Numbered from the stretch's first letter, positions 16,493-25,325 are shown. The stretch: 64,000 bases of DNA from Moheibacter sp035515075 (GCA_035515075.1 DATJBZ010000037.1:62001-126000); one strand, 5' to 3'. Numbers and translations: made by a program. Notes: generated from the sequence alone by a model not told the origin.

Positions 16493-18268
16493 TTATTTTA
16501 TTTTGATGTCAAAAGGCATGCGAACTTGTATGCCTTGACCTTCTTTCATGGACTTCAACTCTTTGTACATTTGAAAATAATCATTGCCCAATTCTTGTTG
16601 AATGAAAGCTTCTGATTGAACATTTTGAAAGCCTTTCAAATATTCTTCAATGCCTCCTTTTCTAAATGGATAACTTTGAACGGAATATTTTTCAATGTTT
16701 GCTTTTTGTGCAGCTGCTTGGATGGCTTCTTCCAAAGTCCCAAAACGGTCGATCAGTCCACGTTCTAATGCTGCCGTTCCCGACCAAACGCGTCCTCCTC
16801 CGACTGCGTCTACTTCTTCATAGGTCATTTGTCGACCAGCCATCACGTGTTGAACAAAAACGCTGTACACATTTTCAGTCATTTGCGTCATCGTACCCAT
16901 GCCGTTTTCTGACATTGGATTGAATACGGTGCGTAAAAAATCTGCGTTTTCATTGGTATTGACCACATCTGTTGTAAAGCCCAAGTTGTTGACTAATTTT
17001 TTGAAATTGGGCACCATGCCAAATACGCCAATCGATCCAGTGATGGTATTGGGGCTAGCAAAAATAGAATCTGCTGCCATGGCGATATAGTATCCACCAG
17101 ATGCTGCCACATCACCAAAGGAAACGATGATGGGTTTCTTTTTGTGCAATTCCTTCAATTCTTGCAAGATTTCTTCCGCCGCATCTGCACTTCCACCTGG
17201 AGAATTCACCCGAAGCACAACTGCTTTGACATGGTCATTGTTGGCCAACTTTCGAATTTCTTTTTTATAAACCTCTGATTGAATGCCTGAATAGGATTCA
17301 CCTGGCATGATGACGCCTGAAGCATACAATACAGCAACCTGGTTCTTCGTATTGTCGTTCTTTAAGGAAGCTGCATAATCAGTTAAGTTGACAGTATGTT
17401 TGGCGAGTACCTCATAAGGAATGTCTTTTTCTTTGATGTCCAAAGCCAATCGTTGGATCAAAGCGTTTTCATATTCTTTTTCATGGGCGATTTTATCGAC
17501 CAACTTTGCGTTCAAAGAAGTATTGGGATTGAATGCGAAAAGGCTGTCCACATTTTGATTCAAAGTTTCAACCGACATATTTCTTGATTGTGCAACTTCT
17601 TTGGCATAAACCGCCCAAATGTCACCGAGCAAAAGATCCAATTGCTCCCGGTTTTCATCGGACAAATCATCCCTTAGATAAGGTTCAACAGCAGCCTTGT
17701 ATGCGCCATGACGGATGACTTGGAAATCAATGCCGTATTTGTCGCCAAAATTTTTGTAAAAAAGGACTTCAGAACTTAGTCCTTGGAAAAAGACCATGCC
17801 CAAAGGATTTTGAAAAATAGAATCGGCTGTTGAATTCAGAATATAAGCGGATTGATCGGCGTTGTGCGAATAAGCATAGATGAACTTTCCTTCCGATTTG
17901 AAATCCACCAATGCGTTTCGAATGTCGGTCAATTGAGACGTCCCACCATTAAAAGACTGAACTTTGAGACTGATTCCTTTGATTTTATCATCTTCTTTGG
18001 CAGCTTGAATGGCGCGGATGATGGTGTTGAAATAGACACTTTCTTCTGTAGAAGGAGCGAATAGATTGAACTCTTCATCCATACTGCTTTCCTTGATGGG
18101 CGCATTGAAAGTCAATTCCAAAATGGAGTTGTCTTTGGTCGATTTTTTATTGAACATTTCACCTGCCATTGAAAACATAACAATGACAAATAATGCCAAC
18201 CCAAAGAGTGAAAACGTAAGGATGTTTCCAATGATGACGGCAACCACATTGCCAAAAAATCTTTTCAT
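16493..18268 (-). CDS. sppA: Signal peptide peptidase SppA, 67 kDa type
   Basis: 591 residues with one N-terminal membrane helix (about residues 8-32), so the protease domains face the periplasm. SppA digests leftover signal peptides using a Ser-Lys dyad. The N-terminal domain supplies Lys191 (RHGAYKAAVEPY) and the C-terminal domain supplies Ser390 (GDVAASGGYYIA). Before it lies VVLRVNSPGGSADAAEEI, and after it TITGSIGVFG. The tandem-domain length matches the E. coli long form rather than the short Bacillus form. It is divergent from folK, 31 bases away, so the two share a small control region. Confidence 0.95.
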   Translation of the reverse strand: MKRFFGNVVAVIIGNILTFSLFGLALFVIVMFSMAGEMFNKKSTKDNSILELTFNAPIKESSMDEEFNLFAPSTEESVYFNTIIRAIQAAKEDDKIKGISLKVQSFNGGTSQLTDIRNALVDFKSEGKFIYAYSHNADQSAYILNSTADSIFQNPLGMVFFQGLSSEVLFYKNFGDKYGIDFQVIRHGAYKAAVEPYLRDDLSDENREQLDLLLGDIWAVYAKEVAQSRNMSVETLNQNVDSLFAFNPNTSLNAKLVDKIAHEKEYENALIQRLALDIKEKDIPYEVLAKHTVNLTDYAASLKNDNTKNQVAVLYASGVIMPGESYSGIQSEVYKKEIRKLANNDHVKAVVLRVNSPGGSADAAEEILQELKELHKKKPIIVSFGDVAASGGYYIAMAADSIFASPNTITGSIGVFGMVPNFKKLVNNLGFTTDVVNTNENADFLRTVFNPMSENGMGTMTQMTENVYSVFVQHVMAGRQMTYEEVDAVGGGRVWSGTAALERGLIDRFGTLEEAIQAAAQKANIEKYSVQSYPFRKGGIEEYLKGFQNVQSEAFIQQELGNDYFQMYKELKSMKEGQGIQVRMPFDIKIK

Positions 18269-18299
18269 ATTTCAGAATATTAGTTGTTATTTTGCCGAT

Positions 18300-18716
18300 A
18301 TGTCGTACAATCGTGTGGTTTTGTTACTGGGAACGAATTTAAATAATAAAGAAAAAAATTTAAATGAAGCCAAGTCTTTGATAGAGTGTGAGATATCTTC
18401 TATTCACTCCACTTCTGAAATTTTGGAAACCGAACCAGAAGGCTATCAGTCTCAACATTCTTTCTTGAATCAGATGATTGAAATTCACACCTCTTGTTCT
18501 CCCATGGAATTACTACACAGCGTCAAAGCAATTGAAAATAAAATGGGTAGAAAGTATCTCACTACTGATCAAGTTTACCAAGATCGAATCATTGATATCG
18601 ATATACTCACATTTAATGAGATTAATTTCAATAGTTCCCGATTAATTGTACCTCATCCTCAGATTAAAACTAGAAAATTCATAAATAGTTTTAGAAATTC
18701 CCTTTTGAAAGGATAA
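18300..18716 (+). CDS. folK: 2-amino-4-hydroxy-6-hydroxymethyldihydropteridine diphosphokinase
   Basis: 138 residues from MSYNRVVLLLGTN. FolK transfers pyrophosphate from ATP to 6-hydroxymethyl-dihydropterin in folate synthesis. The motif LLLGTNLNNKEKNL, then QHSFLNQMIEI, the ATP/Mg site QDRIIDIDIL with its paired Asp residues, and VPHPQ are all present. The much longer open frame upstream runs back into sppA and is rejected. It is a stand-alone gene here rather than fused or beside folP. Confidence 0.93.
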   Translation: MSYNRVVLLLGTNLNNKEKNLNEAKSLIECEISSIHSTSEILETEPEGYQSQHSFLNQMIEIHTSCSPMELLHSVKAIENKMGRKYLTTDQVYQDRIIDIDILTFNEINFNSSRLIVPHPQIKTRKFINSFRNSLLKG

Positions 18717-18730
18717 TTTGATTAAATTTG
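18703..18730 (+). promoter_or_regulatory. Putative promoter of the OmpA-family gene
   Basis: TAAATTTG at 18723-18730 matches TAnnTTTG, with TTTTG 15 nt before it, a slightly short spacing. The ATG is 55 bases downstream, leaving an AT-rich leader. Confidence 0.4.
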
Positions 18731-18785
18731 CCTAAAATATATTTTTAAGTATAAAATAGTTTATCAACCAACCAAACAATATTTT

Positions 18786-20195
18786 ATGAAAAAATTTTGC
18801 TTACTCTCTTTGATGCTTTTTTGTGTACCATTGTTATTCGCACAAGAAAACCATCCAAAAAGATTTACCAACGCTGACAAAGAATACAATGATTGGTATA
18901 TTTCAGTTTTTGCTGGTGCCAATGCATTGCAAAACACAGATTTAGTGAGTTGGGGAAGTGGCTACGGCTTCAATCCTGGCTATGACGTTCAATTGCAGTT
19001 GACCAAAGAAGTGACCCATGCTTTTGGGATTGCTTTGATGGGGCAACATGGGAAAACCAAACAATTTGGTACGGGACTTCAAATTGACAAAAGACATGAA
19101 TGGGAGGGAAAAACCACTTATTATGGTTTGACTTTACTAGGAGATTTGAATTTGAGCATGTTGTTCAGAAGAGTGGACAACCCTTCTCAATTTAAATGGG
19201 CTTGGCATGCATATGCTGGGGCTGGAATCATCGCTTACAAAGCAGAAAGAAGAGCAGTAGACGGTGACAATATTTGGCGAATAGTTGATGACGTAAAATT
19301 CAATGACCGTTCGGTATTTGCGCAAGTCGGTACAGGGGTGCGTTACAAATTGAGCCGTAGGTTTGATATGGAAATGAGAGCCATGTACGTGATGACAGGA
19401 GATGAGGAGTTTGATGCTTCTGGTGAACCTGTCCCAGGTTATTGGACTTTAGCTGATAACGAAGAAGGTCGTGATGACAACATGATGACAGTTTCTTTGG
19501 GATTGCATTATAAAATTGGAAAACACAAAGAGTCATTGCAGTGGTATACTGCACCTGCACCTGTATTGAGCGTTGTTGATGCGCCTTGTACAGATAGTGA
19601 CAATGATGGAGTTTGTGATATCATGGATCAATGTCCAGATACGCCAGAAGGATATGCAGTGGATGGCAAAGGTTGTCCATTGGATAGCGACAAAGATGGT
19701 GTGCCAGATACAATTGACGAATGTCCGACGATTCCAGGTCCTCCGACCAATAATGGATGTCCGATTCCAGTCGTTCAAGTAAGTGTTGGAAGCATTGCTT
19801 CTAATTTAACTGACATTATCCAAGGAATTGAATTTGATTATGACAAAGATGTGATCAGATCTGTTTCTTACCAGAAATTGGACCAAGCTTTCTATGTGTT
19901 GGAAGCACATCCTACTTATAAATTTTATGTAGAAGGACATACAGATGCAGCTGGAAGCGCTAAATATAACATGGATTTATCTGAAAGAAGAGCCGCTTCT
20001 GTGGTGAGATATTTGGTAAACAAAGGAATTCCTAGCAGCCAATTGATTCCAGTAGGAAAAGGAAAATCTGATTTGAAACACGTTGAATGTGATCCAACAA
20101 GCAACTGTGCGCCATGGAAAAACTTAGAGAACCGTCGCGTAGTATTTAAACCATACGGTGACCAAGACATGGATGCAGTTGAGGTAGTTGAATAA
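18786..20195 (+). CDS. OmpA-family outer-membrane protein with thrombospondin type 3 repeats
   Basis: 469 residues. A signal peptide (1-20, ending LLFAQ) leads to an outer-membrane beta-barrel (about 30-250). Then come calcium-binding thrombospondin type 3 repeats (about 265-325, pattern DSDNDGVCDIMDQCPDTPEG and DSDKDGVPDTIDECP), and an OmpA-like peptidoglycan-binding domain (about 340-455, with FYVEGHTDAAGSAKYNMDLSE and RRAASVVRYL). Such proteins tie the outer membrane to peptidoglycan and are usually abundant in Bacteroidota. A strong terminator follows. The layout is typical of the family, with nothing missing. Confidence 0.93.
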   Translation: MKKFCLLSLMLFCVPLLFAQENHPKRFTNADKEYNDWYISVFAGANALQNTDLVSWGSGYGFNPGYDVQLQLTKEVTHAFGIALMGQHGKTKQFGTGLQIDKRHEWEGKTTYYGLTLLGDLNLSMLFRRVDNPSQFKWAWHAYAGAGIIAYKAERRAVDGDNIWRIVDDVKFNDRSVFAQVGTGVRYKLSRRFDMEMRAMYVMTGDEEFDASGEPVPGYWTLADNEEGRDDNMMTVSLGLHYKIGKHKESLQWYTAPAPVLSVVDAPCTDSDNDGVCDIMDQCPDTPEGYAVDGKGCPLDSDKDGVPDTIDECPTIPGPPTNNGCPIPVVQVSVGSIASNLTDIIQGIEFDYDKDVIRSVSYQKLDQAFYVLEAHPTYKFYVEGHTDAAGSAKYNMDLSERRAASVVRYLVNKGIPSSQLIPVGKGKSDLKHVECDPTSNCAPWKNLENRRVVFKPYGDQDMDAVEVVE

Positions 20196-20215
20196 ACTCA
20201 ATATTTACACTATAC

Positions 20216-20250
20216 AAAAGCCGTTTCATTGATTTGAAACGGCTTTTTTT
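20216..20250 (+). terminator. Strong terminator after the OmpA-family gene
   Basis: A 13-bp perfect stem (AAAAGCCGTTTCA/TGAAACGGCTTTT) with a short loop is followed by a T-run. It begins 20 bases after the stop. Confidence 0.85.
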
Positions 20251-20363
20251 GTTCTTGATGTTCTTTAGTTGTAACAATGTTTATAGTGATAGCAAGAAAA
20301 TTGAATGGCTGTTGGATGAAGATTTAATTAATGGTTTAAATTAGTGAATTCAAATTAATAGAC

Positions 20364-20507
20364 ATGCTTTTAGGTATTGTATTGCTTCTTCTTGGGTTGG
20401 TGTATTTTTCCTATTTGTTGTGGGACAACTATGAGGCGAAATGGGATGAATACAGTCATTTGTTGAAAGGGTATTATGCAGCAGTAATTTTAATCTTATT
20501 GGGTTAA
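20364..20507 (+). CDS. 47-residue two-helix membrane protein
   Basis: An ATG at 20364 opens 47 codons to TAA at 20505-20507. It has a hydrophobic helix (MLLGIVLLLLGLVYFSYLL), a charged loop (WDNYEAKWDEYSHLLKG) and a second hydrophobic segment (YYAAVILILLG). This hairpin of two helices with an acidic/aromatic loop resembles real small membrane proteins. It is isolated between the OmpA terminator (20216-20250) and the sucC terminator (20548-20577), so it would need its own promoter, and I see no perfect TAnnTTTG in front. No function is assigned. Confidence 0.5.
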   Translation: MLLGIVLLLLGLVYFSYLLWDNYEAKWDEYSHLLKGYYAAVILILLG

Positions 20508-20547
20508 TTGTTCAAGCGATTGGTTGAAATAAGGAATGAATCCCAAC

Positions 20548-20577
20548 AAAAAAGGGAACCCAATTTGGATTCCCTTT
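20548..20577 (-). terminator. Terminator after sucC
   Basis: On the minus strand AAAGGGAA/TTCCCTTT with a small loop is followed by T6. It is 25 bases past the sucC stop. Confidence 0.75.
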
Positions 20578-20602
20578 GTCTATTTTGATTTGCTTGTTTA
20601 AC

Positions 20603-21796
20603 TTAAGCAACGACTTCTTTGACTCTGTCTGCAGCTTCTTGCAAAGTAATGGCAGAAAGTACTTTCAATCCTGAATCATCAATCATCTTTTTGGCAATTT
20701 CAGCATTGGTTCCTTGCAAACGAACGATGATCGGTACTTGGATCGCATCCCCCATGTTTTTGTAGGCATCCAAAATTCCTTGTGCCACACGGTCGCAACG
20801 AACAATCCCTCCAAAGATATTCACCAAAATGGCTTTGACTTGGTCGTCTTTCAAAATGATGCGGAAAGCTTTTTCTACACGTTCAGCGTCAGCCGTTCCT
20901 CCAACGTCCAAGAAGTTGGCTGGGCTTCCTCCAGATAATTTGATGATGTCCATGGTTGCCATAGCCAATCCTGCTCCGTTAACCATACAACCTACGTTTC
21001 CGTCTAATTTCACGAAATTCAAACCAGCTTCTCCTGCTTCAACTTCAGTTGCATCTTCTTCTCTGGTATCTCTTAATGCAGCCAAATCCGCATGACGGTA
21101 CAATGCACTGTCGTCCAAAGACACTTTTGCGTCCACTGCTAAAATTTGGTTGTCAGAGGTTTTCAAAACTGGATTGATCTCAAACAAAGAAGCATCAATT
21201 CCTTCGTAAGCTGCATACAAAGCGGTGATGAATTTCACACCATCTTTGAAAGCTGCACCGCTCAAACCTAAGTTAAATGCGATTTTTCTTGCTTGGAAAC
21301 CTTGCAATCCAACTGCTGGATCGATTTCTTCTAAAAATATTTTTTCTGGCGTTTCTTCTGCAACAGCCTCGATGTCCATTCCACCTTCGGTCGAATACAT
21401 GATCATGTTTACGCCTTTGGCGCGGTTCAACAAAACGGAAACATAAAATTCTTCTGTTTCTGCTTCACCAGGATAATAAACGTCCTCAGCGATCAGTACT
21501 TGGTGTACTTTTTTTCCTTCAGCTGAAGTTTGAGGGGTAACCAATTGCATGCCGATAATTTCAGATGCTCTTGCTTTAACCTCCTCTAAATTTTTAGCCA
21601 ATTTAACGCCTCCACCTTTACCACGGCCTCCTGCGTGTACTTGTGCTTTAACGACATGCCATCCTGTTCCAGTTTCTTCAGTCAACTTTTTGGCTGCTTC
21701 TACCGCTTCGTCTGGTGTGGTTGCTACAATTCCTTTTTGTACTTTAACACCGTATCTACTTAAGATTTCTTTTCCTTGATATTCGTGAAGATTCAT
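20603..21796 (-). CDS. sucC: ADP-forming succinyl-CoA synthetase subunit beta
   Basis: 397 residues. With SucD it converts succinyl-CoA to succinate with formation of ATP or GTP in the citric acid cycle. The start MNLHEYQGKEIL and the ATP-grasp region (KAQVHAGGRGKGGGVKLA) are typical, as are GLSGAAFKDG, FEINPVLKTSD, DAKVSLDDSALYRH and the C-terminal GGTADAERVEKAF and VNIFGGIVRCD. sucD is not adjacent, which is common in Bacteroidota. A TAnnTTTG element (minus strand, 21827 to 21820, TACTTTTG) lies 23 bases before the ATG without a clear -33 partner. Confidence 0.97.
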   Translation of the reverse strand: MNLHEYQGKEILSRYGVKVQKGIVATTPDEAVEAAKKLTEETGTGWHVVKAQVHAGGRGKGGGVKLAKNLEEVKARASEIIGMQLVTPQTSAEGKKVHQVLIAEDVYYPGEAETEEFYVSVLLNRAKGVNMIMYSTEGGMDIEAVAEETPEKIFLEEIDPAVGLQGFQARKIAFNLGLSGAAFKDGVKFITALYAAYEGIDASLFEINPVLKTSDNQILAVDAKVSLDDSALYRHADLAALRDTREEDATEVEAGEAGLNFVKLDGNVGCMVNGAGLAMATMDIIKLSGGSPANFLDVGGTADAERVEKAFRIILKDDQVKAILVNIFGGIVRCDRVAQGILDAYKNMGDAIQVPIIVRLQGTNAEIAKKMIDDSGLKVLSAITLQEAADRVKEVVA

Positions 21797-21955
21797 TTCT
21801 AAAAATTTTTTACGTTGCGCAAAAGTAAGAATTTTATCGCAGGATATCTATTTATTCCAGATTGATTTTGGTCAGATGCAAGGATTAAGCAGTGCTCGTT
21901 GAATTTGTAATAAAGCTTTATTTTGTTTTTCAATTGAAATCTTGCTTTCTCTCGA

Positions 21956-21984
21956 TTGATTCCATTCTGCTTTTGTTATTTTTG
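21956..21984 (+). promoter_or_regulatory. Promoter of the GT39 gene
   Basis: TTG at 21956-21958, an 18-nt spacer, and TATTTTTG at 21977-21984 fit the Bacteroidota consensus. The ATG follows 13 bases after the -7 element. Confidence 0.55.
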
Positions 21985-21997
21985 CTCAAATTGTTTT

Positions 21998-23644
21998 ATG
22001 AAAAAATCAATTTACTTATCGATTGGACTGATTGTATTGATCAATTTGGTCCAAGCTTTTTTCACGCCAATTGCAGATGATGAAGCTTATTATTGGGTTT
22101 GGTCTCAAAATCTGGCTTGGGGTTATTTTGACCATCCGCCGATGGTGGCTTGGTGGGGGGCCTTGGGGTATCAATTGTTTCAAAATGAATTGGGGTTTCG
22201 GTTGTTGACGGTTTTGATGAATGGCTGTGCGCTGTGGATTTTGTATGAAATGCTTCAACCTCAAACCAAAAATCAAAGGAATGTATTTTGGGTGCTGATG
22301 GGTTCTGTTTTGGTTTTTTCAATGTTTGGATGGATCACGACACCGGATGCGCCTTTGTTGTTCTTCACGGTTTTTTATTTGTTTTCGTTGAAGCAATTCA
22401 TTCAAAAAGAGAATGTCTTGTCGATGGTGTTGTTGTCCATTGCTTTGGCTGGATTGATGTACAGCAAATACCATGGCATTTTGGTGATCGTCTTTACTTT
22501 GCTCCCGATGCTGTGGAATGTATGGAAAAAGCCGAAGTTTTATGGCGCGGTTTTGTTGAGTTTGCTATTGTACAGTCCACATTTGTATTGGTTGTTGCAA
22601 CATGATTTTGTGCCATTTCAATACCATTTCTCGGAAAGAAGTGCGGATGAAACTTTTGAATGGAATCAATTGTTGACTTATTTTGTGATTTATTTTTTGG
22701 GAGCAGCGCCATTGTTGAGTTATTTTATTTTGAAGGCGATGGTTCAATTCAAGCCAGAAGATGCGTTTCAACGAAGTGTACAATATTTGGCGATTTTACC
22801 CGGGGTATTTTTCTTTTTGATGTTGTTCAAAGACAAAGTTCAACCGCAATGGTTGTTGATTTCTTTTGTGGGGATGACGATTTTGGTTTATGAATTTTAT
22901 AAAGAAAAGGAAATCAATCCTTGGTTTTTTCGATTGGGATGGCTGAGTGTGTTGTTGGTTTTGTTGGTGAGAATCGGATTGGTTTTGCCGTCGGTTTCTC
23001 CGTTTGAAAAGAACAAACAATTTGCTGAAGAATTGAAAGCTTTTGATTTGGATCAAGTGGTTTTTGAGAAATACCAAGAAGCTTCTGTTTTTATGTTTTA
23101 CAATCCAGAGAAAAAGGCGACCACGCACCGAACGATTGGCAACCGCAGAAGTCAGTACAGTTTGTGGAATTGGGAAGATGGATTTCAACATCAAACGATA
23201 CAATATGTTTCGCCTTGGGTTCGTTCGGATCGTTCTTTTGTGGGTGGACGCAAGAATTATACTTATTACATCAAAGAAATTCCCGATTACTTGACCTATC
23301 ATTTGTTGGAAATTGAAACTGAAAGCGCAATGAAAACTGGGCAGAATGATGAGGTACAATTGAAAATTAGGATTTACAATGGGCACGAACATGCGGTGAA
23401 TTTGGGGGAGGATTCTTTGTTGCAATTGAATGCGACGTATTACCAAGACAAACAATATGAGTTATTGTATAGCCCAACAATTAAGCTAGAGGATTTGACT
23501 TTGGCAGCGGGGGAAACGAAGAATTTGATCATTTCATTTCGAAACATTGATCAAAAAGGCGTTTACAAAGTTTGTATTGGGGTGAATTATGCGCCGATCG
23601 GGACGACTTATCTTTCTGCGCCGATTGATTGGATCAGTGATTGA
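21998..23644 (+). CDS. GT39/PMT-like membrane glycosyltransferase
   Basis: 548 residues from MKKSIYLSIGLIVLI; earlier starts lie inside the promoter. It has about ten membrane helices and a hydrophilic C-terminal region of about 170 residues. The first periplasmic loop carries the acidic catalytic pair: ADDEAYYWVWSQNLAWGYFD, followed by HPPMVAWW, as in dolichyl-phosphate-mannose mannosyltransferases and ArnT. Such enzymes move a sugar from a polyprenyl-phosphate carrier to a lipid, glycan or protein on the periplasmic side. The acceptor is unknown. The C-terminus (after about residue 415) looks like a beta domain. It ends just before an AT-rich accessory islet. Confidence 0.85.
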   Translation: MKKSIYLSIGLIVLINLVQAFFTPIADDEAYYWVWSQNLAWGYFDHPPMVAWWGALGYQLFQNELGFRLLTVLMNGCALWILYEMLQPQTKNQRNVFWVLMGSVLVFSMFGWITTPDAPLLFFTVFYLFSLKQFIQKENVLSMVLLSIALAGLMYSKYHGILVIVFTLLPMLWNVWKKPKFYGAVLLSLLLYSPHLYWLLQHDFVPFQYHFSERSADETFEWNQLLTYFVIYFLGAAPLLSYFILKAMVQFKPEDAFQRSVQYLAILPGVFFFLMLFKDKVQPQWLLISFVGMTILVYEFYKEKEINPWFFRLGWLSVLLVLLVRIGLVLPSVSPFEKNKQFAEELKAFDLDQVVFEKYQEASVFMFYNPEKKATTHRTIGNRRSQYSLWNWEDGFQHQTIQYVSPWVRSDRSFVGGRKNYTYYIKEIPDYLTYHLLEIETESAMKTGQNDEVQLKIRIYNGHEHAVNLGEDSLLQLNATYYQDKQYELLYSPTIKLEDLTLAAGETKNLIISFRNIDQKGVYKVCIGVNYAPIGTTYLSAPIDWISD

Positions 23645-23654
23645 GTTTGTTTTT

Positions 23655-23800
23655 ATACCATTGAGAAGTTAGGGGATTAAGGTTTTTAACCACGACTTGT
23701 CCCGATTTTTCGGGATAGGGACATAGGCTTGAGAGAGAGGCGGTAGTTTCCTCTGCGAGGAATTGAGCTTTTTATCATTAAGAAGTTAAGGGACTTGGAA
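23655..23800. repeat. Degenerate direct repeats with an inner palindrome
   Basis: In the 279-base gap after the GT39 gene, a stretch beginning at 23655 (TACCATTGAGAAGTTAGGGG) recurs in mutated form at 23773 (TATCATTAAGAAGTTAAGGG). Between them lies an inverted repeat at about 23698-23723, in which TCCCGA/TCGGGA and the overlapping TGTCCC/GGGACA can form alternative stems. Intergenic repeats of this kind are frequent in Bacteroidota. I see no gene here. Confidence 0.5.
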
Positions 23801-23923
23801 TTTGGGTTTAAATGATAATTTCTATTTTCTGATTCCTAATTTTTCTTTGGTTTGTTGTGTTTATAGGACAGCGTATCAATTATATTCATGGCATAAAAAA
23901 TAATAATACATTAACAACTGGTT

Positions 23924-24198
23924 ATGGGTTTTAAATTCAAAAATATTCTTTTGCATGTAATTGGCTATCTATTTTTCATAAGCGCGATTTTTGGTCTATC
24001 TAAATATTTTTATTTTCCTATAAAAAACGAGGAGGGGATAGAGTATATTTACTAACCATCATTTATAGCATTAATTGTATTAGTATTGGCTTCCTATTGT
24101 ATTTATTGTGGCGGATTTTTTTTCAGAAAAAAGCTCATTTTGTATTCGTTTTCCTTTTAGTGATTATTGTATTGGTTTATTTAAATGTGTGGATATAA
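23924..24198 (+). pseudogene. Broken small membrane protein gene (internal stop plus frameshift)
   Basis: An ATG at 23924 opens 43 codons with a membrane helix (HVIGYLFFISAIFGLSKYF), ending at TAA 24053-24055. Reading on in the same frame gives another hydrophobic stretch (PSFIALIVLVLASYCIYCGG) up to a run of eight T at 24116-24123. Adding one T there moves the frame into QKKAHFVFVFLLVIIVLVY, a third membrane helix, ending at TAA 24196-24198. The hydrophobic pattern persists across all three segments, so the intact gene probably encoded about 91 residues with three helices. I do not recognise the family. Sequencing error in the T-run is an alternative for the frameshift, but not for the stop. 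Confidence 0.55.
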
Positions 24199-24278
24199 TT
24201 TTATCATTTTTTTGGAACAGTGAGCAGAGGAAGAATTGTAGAGTTGTCGGTCAAGCCGTTGAAAAAAGCTACAATATC

Positions 24279-24812
24279 ATGAAAAATAAAATGATACAAA
24301 TGAGAATATTAAATTTAATCATTGTTTTGTTTTTGATTACTGGATGTAATCAAGAAAGAGTTGAAATTCGGGTTGATAGATTGAATGGTGATTTGATTTA
24401 TTATTCAATTATCAATCGTTCTAAAAAGGATATTCAATTTCTAAAACCCATGAAGTATTTGTGTTATTCTGATTCATTAAAACTGAAAAAGGAATATGCT
24501 ATCCTTTCTTTGGGCGAAAATACTGATAGTGGTTTTTTTAGCTCATATAGTGGTGGAACTATGCCAGATTTTGAGCATAGCGATGCAATTAAAGATTATT
24601 TAGATCAAATTAATGGATATAAAAATTTGTCTAATTATAAAGTGATTACAGTGAAGAAAGGACAAAGTTATACAGATAGCTTGCTAATTCCTATTGGTAT
24701 AGATTCGCCTTGTGCTCTATATCCCGAAATTAATGAAAAAACAGTGATGAATTTATCTGGTGGTGAATTGAATATGAATCTAAATTCAAAATATATTTTA
24801 GATGCACTATAA
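24279..24812 (+). CDS. Lipoprotein of unknown function
   Basis: 177 residues from the Met in MKNKMIQMRILNLI; Mets four and seven codons later are alternatives. The N-terminus is a lipoprotein signal with lipobox LITGC, so the protein should sit in a membrane facing the periplasm. The mature part is polar with Tyr/Ser-rich segments (YYSIINRSKKDIQFLKPMKY, SGFFSSYSGGTMPDF). I recognise no domain. Together with the broken gene before it and the unknown gene after it, it forms an AT-rich islet between GT39 and mltG that looks like accessory DNA. Confidence 0.65.
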   Translation: MKNKMIQMRILNLIIVLFLITGCNQERVEIRVDRLNGDLIYYSIINRSKKDIQFLKPMKYLCYSDSLKLKKEYAILSLGENTDSGFFSSYSGGTMPDFEHSDAIKDYLDQINGYKNLSNYKVITVKKGQSYTDSLLIPIGIDSPCALYPEINEKTVMNLSGGELNMNLNSKYILDAL

Positions 24813-24829
24813 TTTGGTATCACAAAACA

Positions 24830-25267
24830 ATGGTTTTCAAAATGGAAATAAATTATCACACATTGATAGAAAAGCTCAAAGAAACTATAGACAGCAACTA
24901 TGATTGTTCTATTTTAATGTTTTTTGCAGGCGATTTTATGATGGAAGAAGAAGAAAACATTGAGTTGAGTCATGATTTTTCTCCACTGCTATTGTATTTT
25001 GACACTATAGCTTGTAATGATAAAGTTGAGTTCAAGGAGTTTATTGATTTTTTATACAGTATTTGTAAAGAAAGAGAAATAGACGGTTTTGATGTAAATT
25101 ATATTTTGAATAAAGAAGAAATAAACACGCTCATAGATCAATACAAATTAGGATTTATTCCCAAAGATTTACTTGTTGACAGATTAAAAAAATATTTTTT
25201 CTCAGATAATATTGATGATCTTATCAAATTATTTGAAAAGCGTGTAAATATTAGCATTGCAGTTTAA
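24830..25267 (+). CDS. Acidic cytoplasmic protein of unknown function
   Basis: 145 residues from ATG 24830, or 141 from the ATG at 24842. It has no signal peptide or membrane segment. It is acidic and mostly helical, with MEEEENIELSHDF near residue 37 and a C-terminal helix pair (IPKDLLVDRLKKYFF, DDLIKLFEKRV). Size, acidity and AT-rich context resemble orphan immunity-type proteins, but no family motif backs that up. It starts 17 bases after the lipoprotein gene and is probably in one transcript with it. Confidence 0.6.
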   Translation: MVFKMEINYHTLIEKLKETIDSNYDCSILMFFAGDFMMEEEENIELSHDFSPLLLYFDTIACNDKVEFKEFIDFLYSICKEREIDGFDVNYILNKEEINTLIDQYKLGFIPKDLLVDRLKKYFFSDNIDDLIKLFEKRVNISIAV

Positions 25268-25325
25268 ATAAGGTTTTCAAAACACTTCTGGCGATGTTTC
25301 TTATGTTTTGAGTTTAAGCAGAAAA

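Noticed and set aside
22796..23455. A long open frame (219 codons) on the minus strand inside GT39
   Set aside because: It is the antisense shadow of a membrane-protein gene with skewed codons; it has no family resemblance and no start context.
25270..25325. CAAAACA/TGTTTTG inverted repeat between two convergent genes considered as a terminator
   Set aside because: The stem is short, has a long loop and lacks a T-run, so the call would be unreliable.
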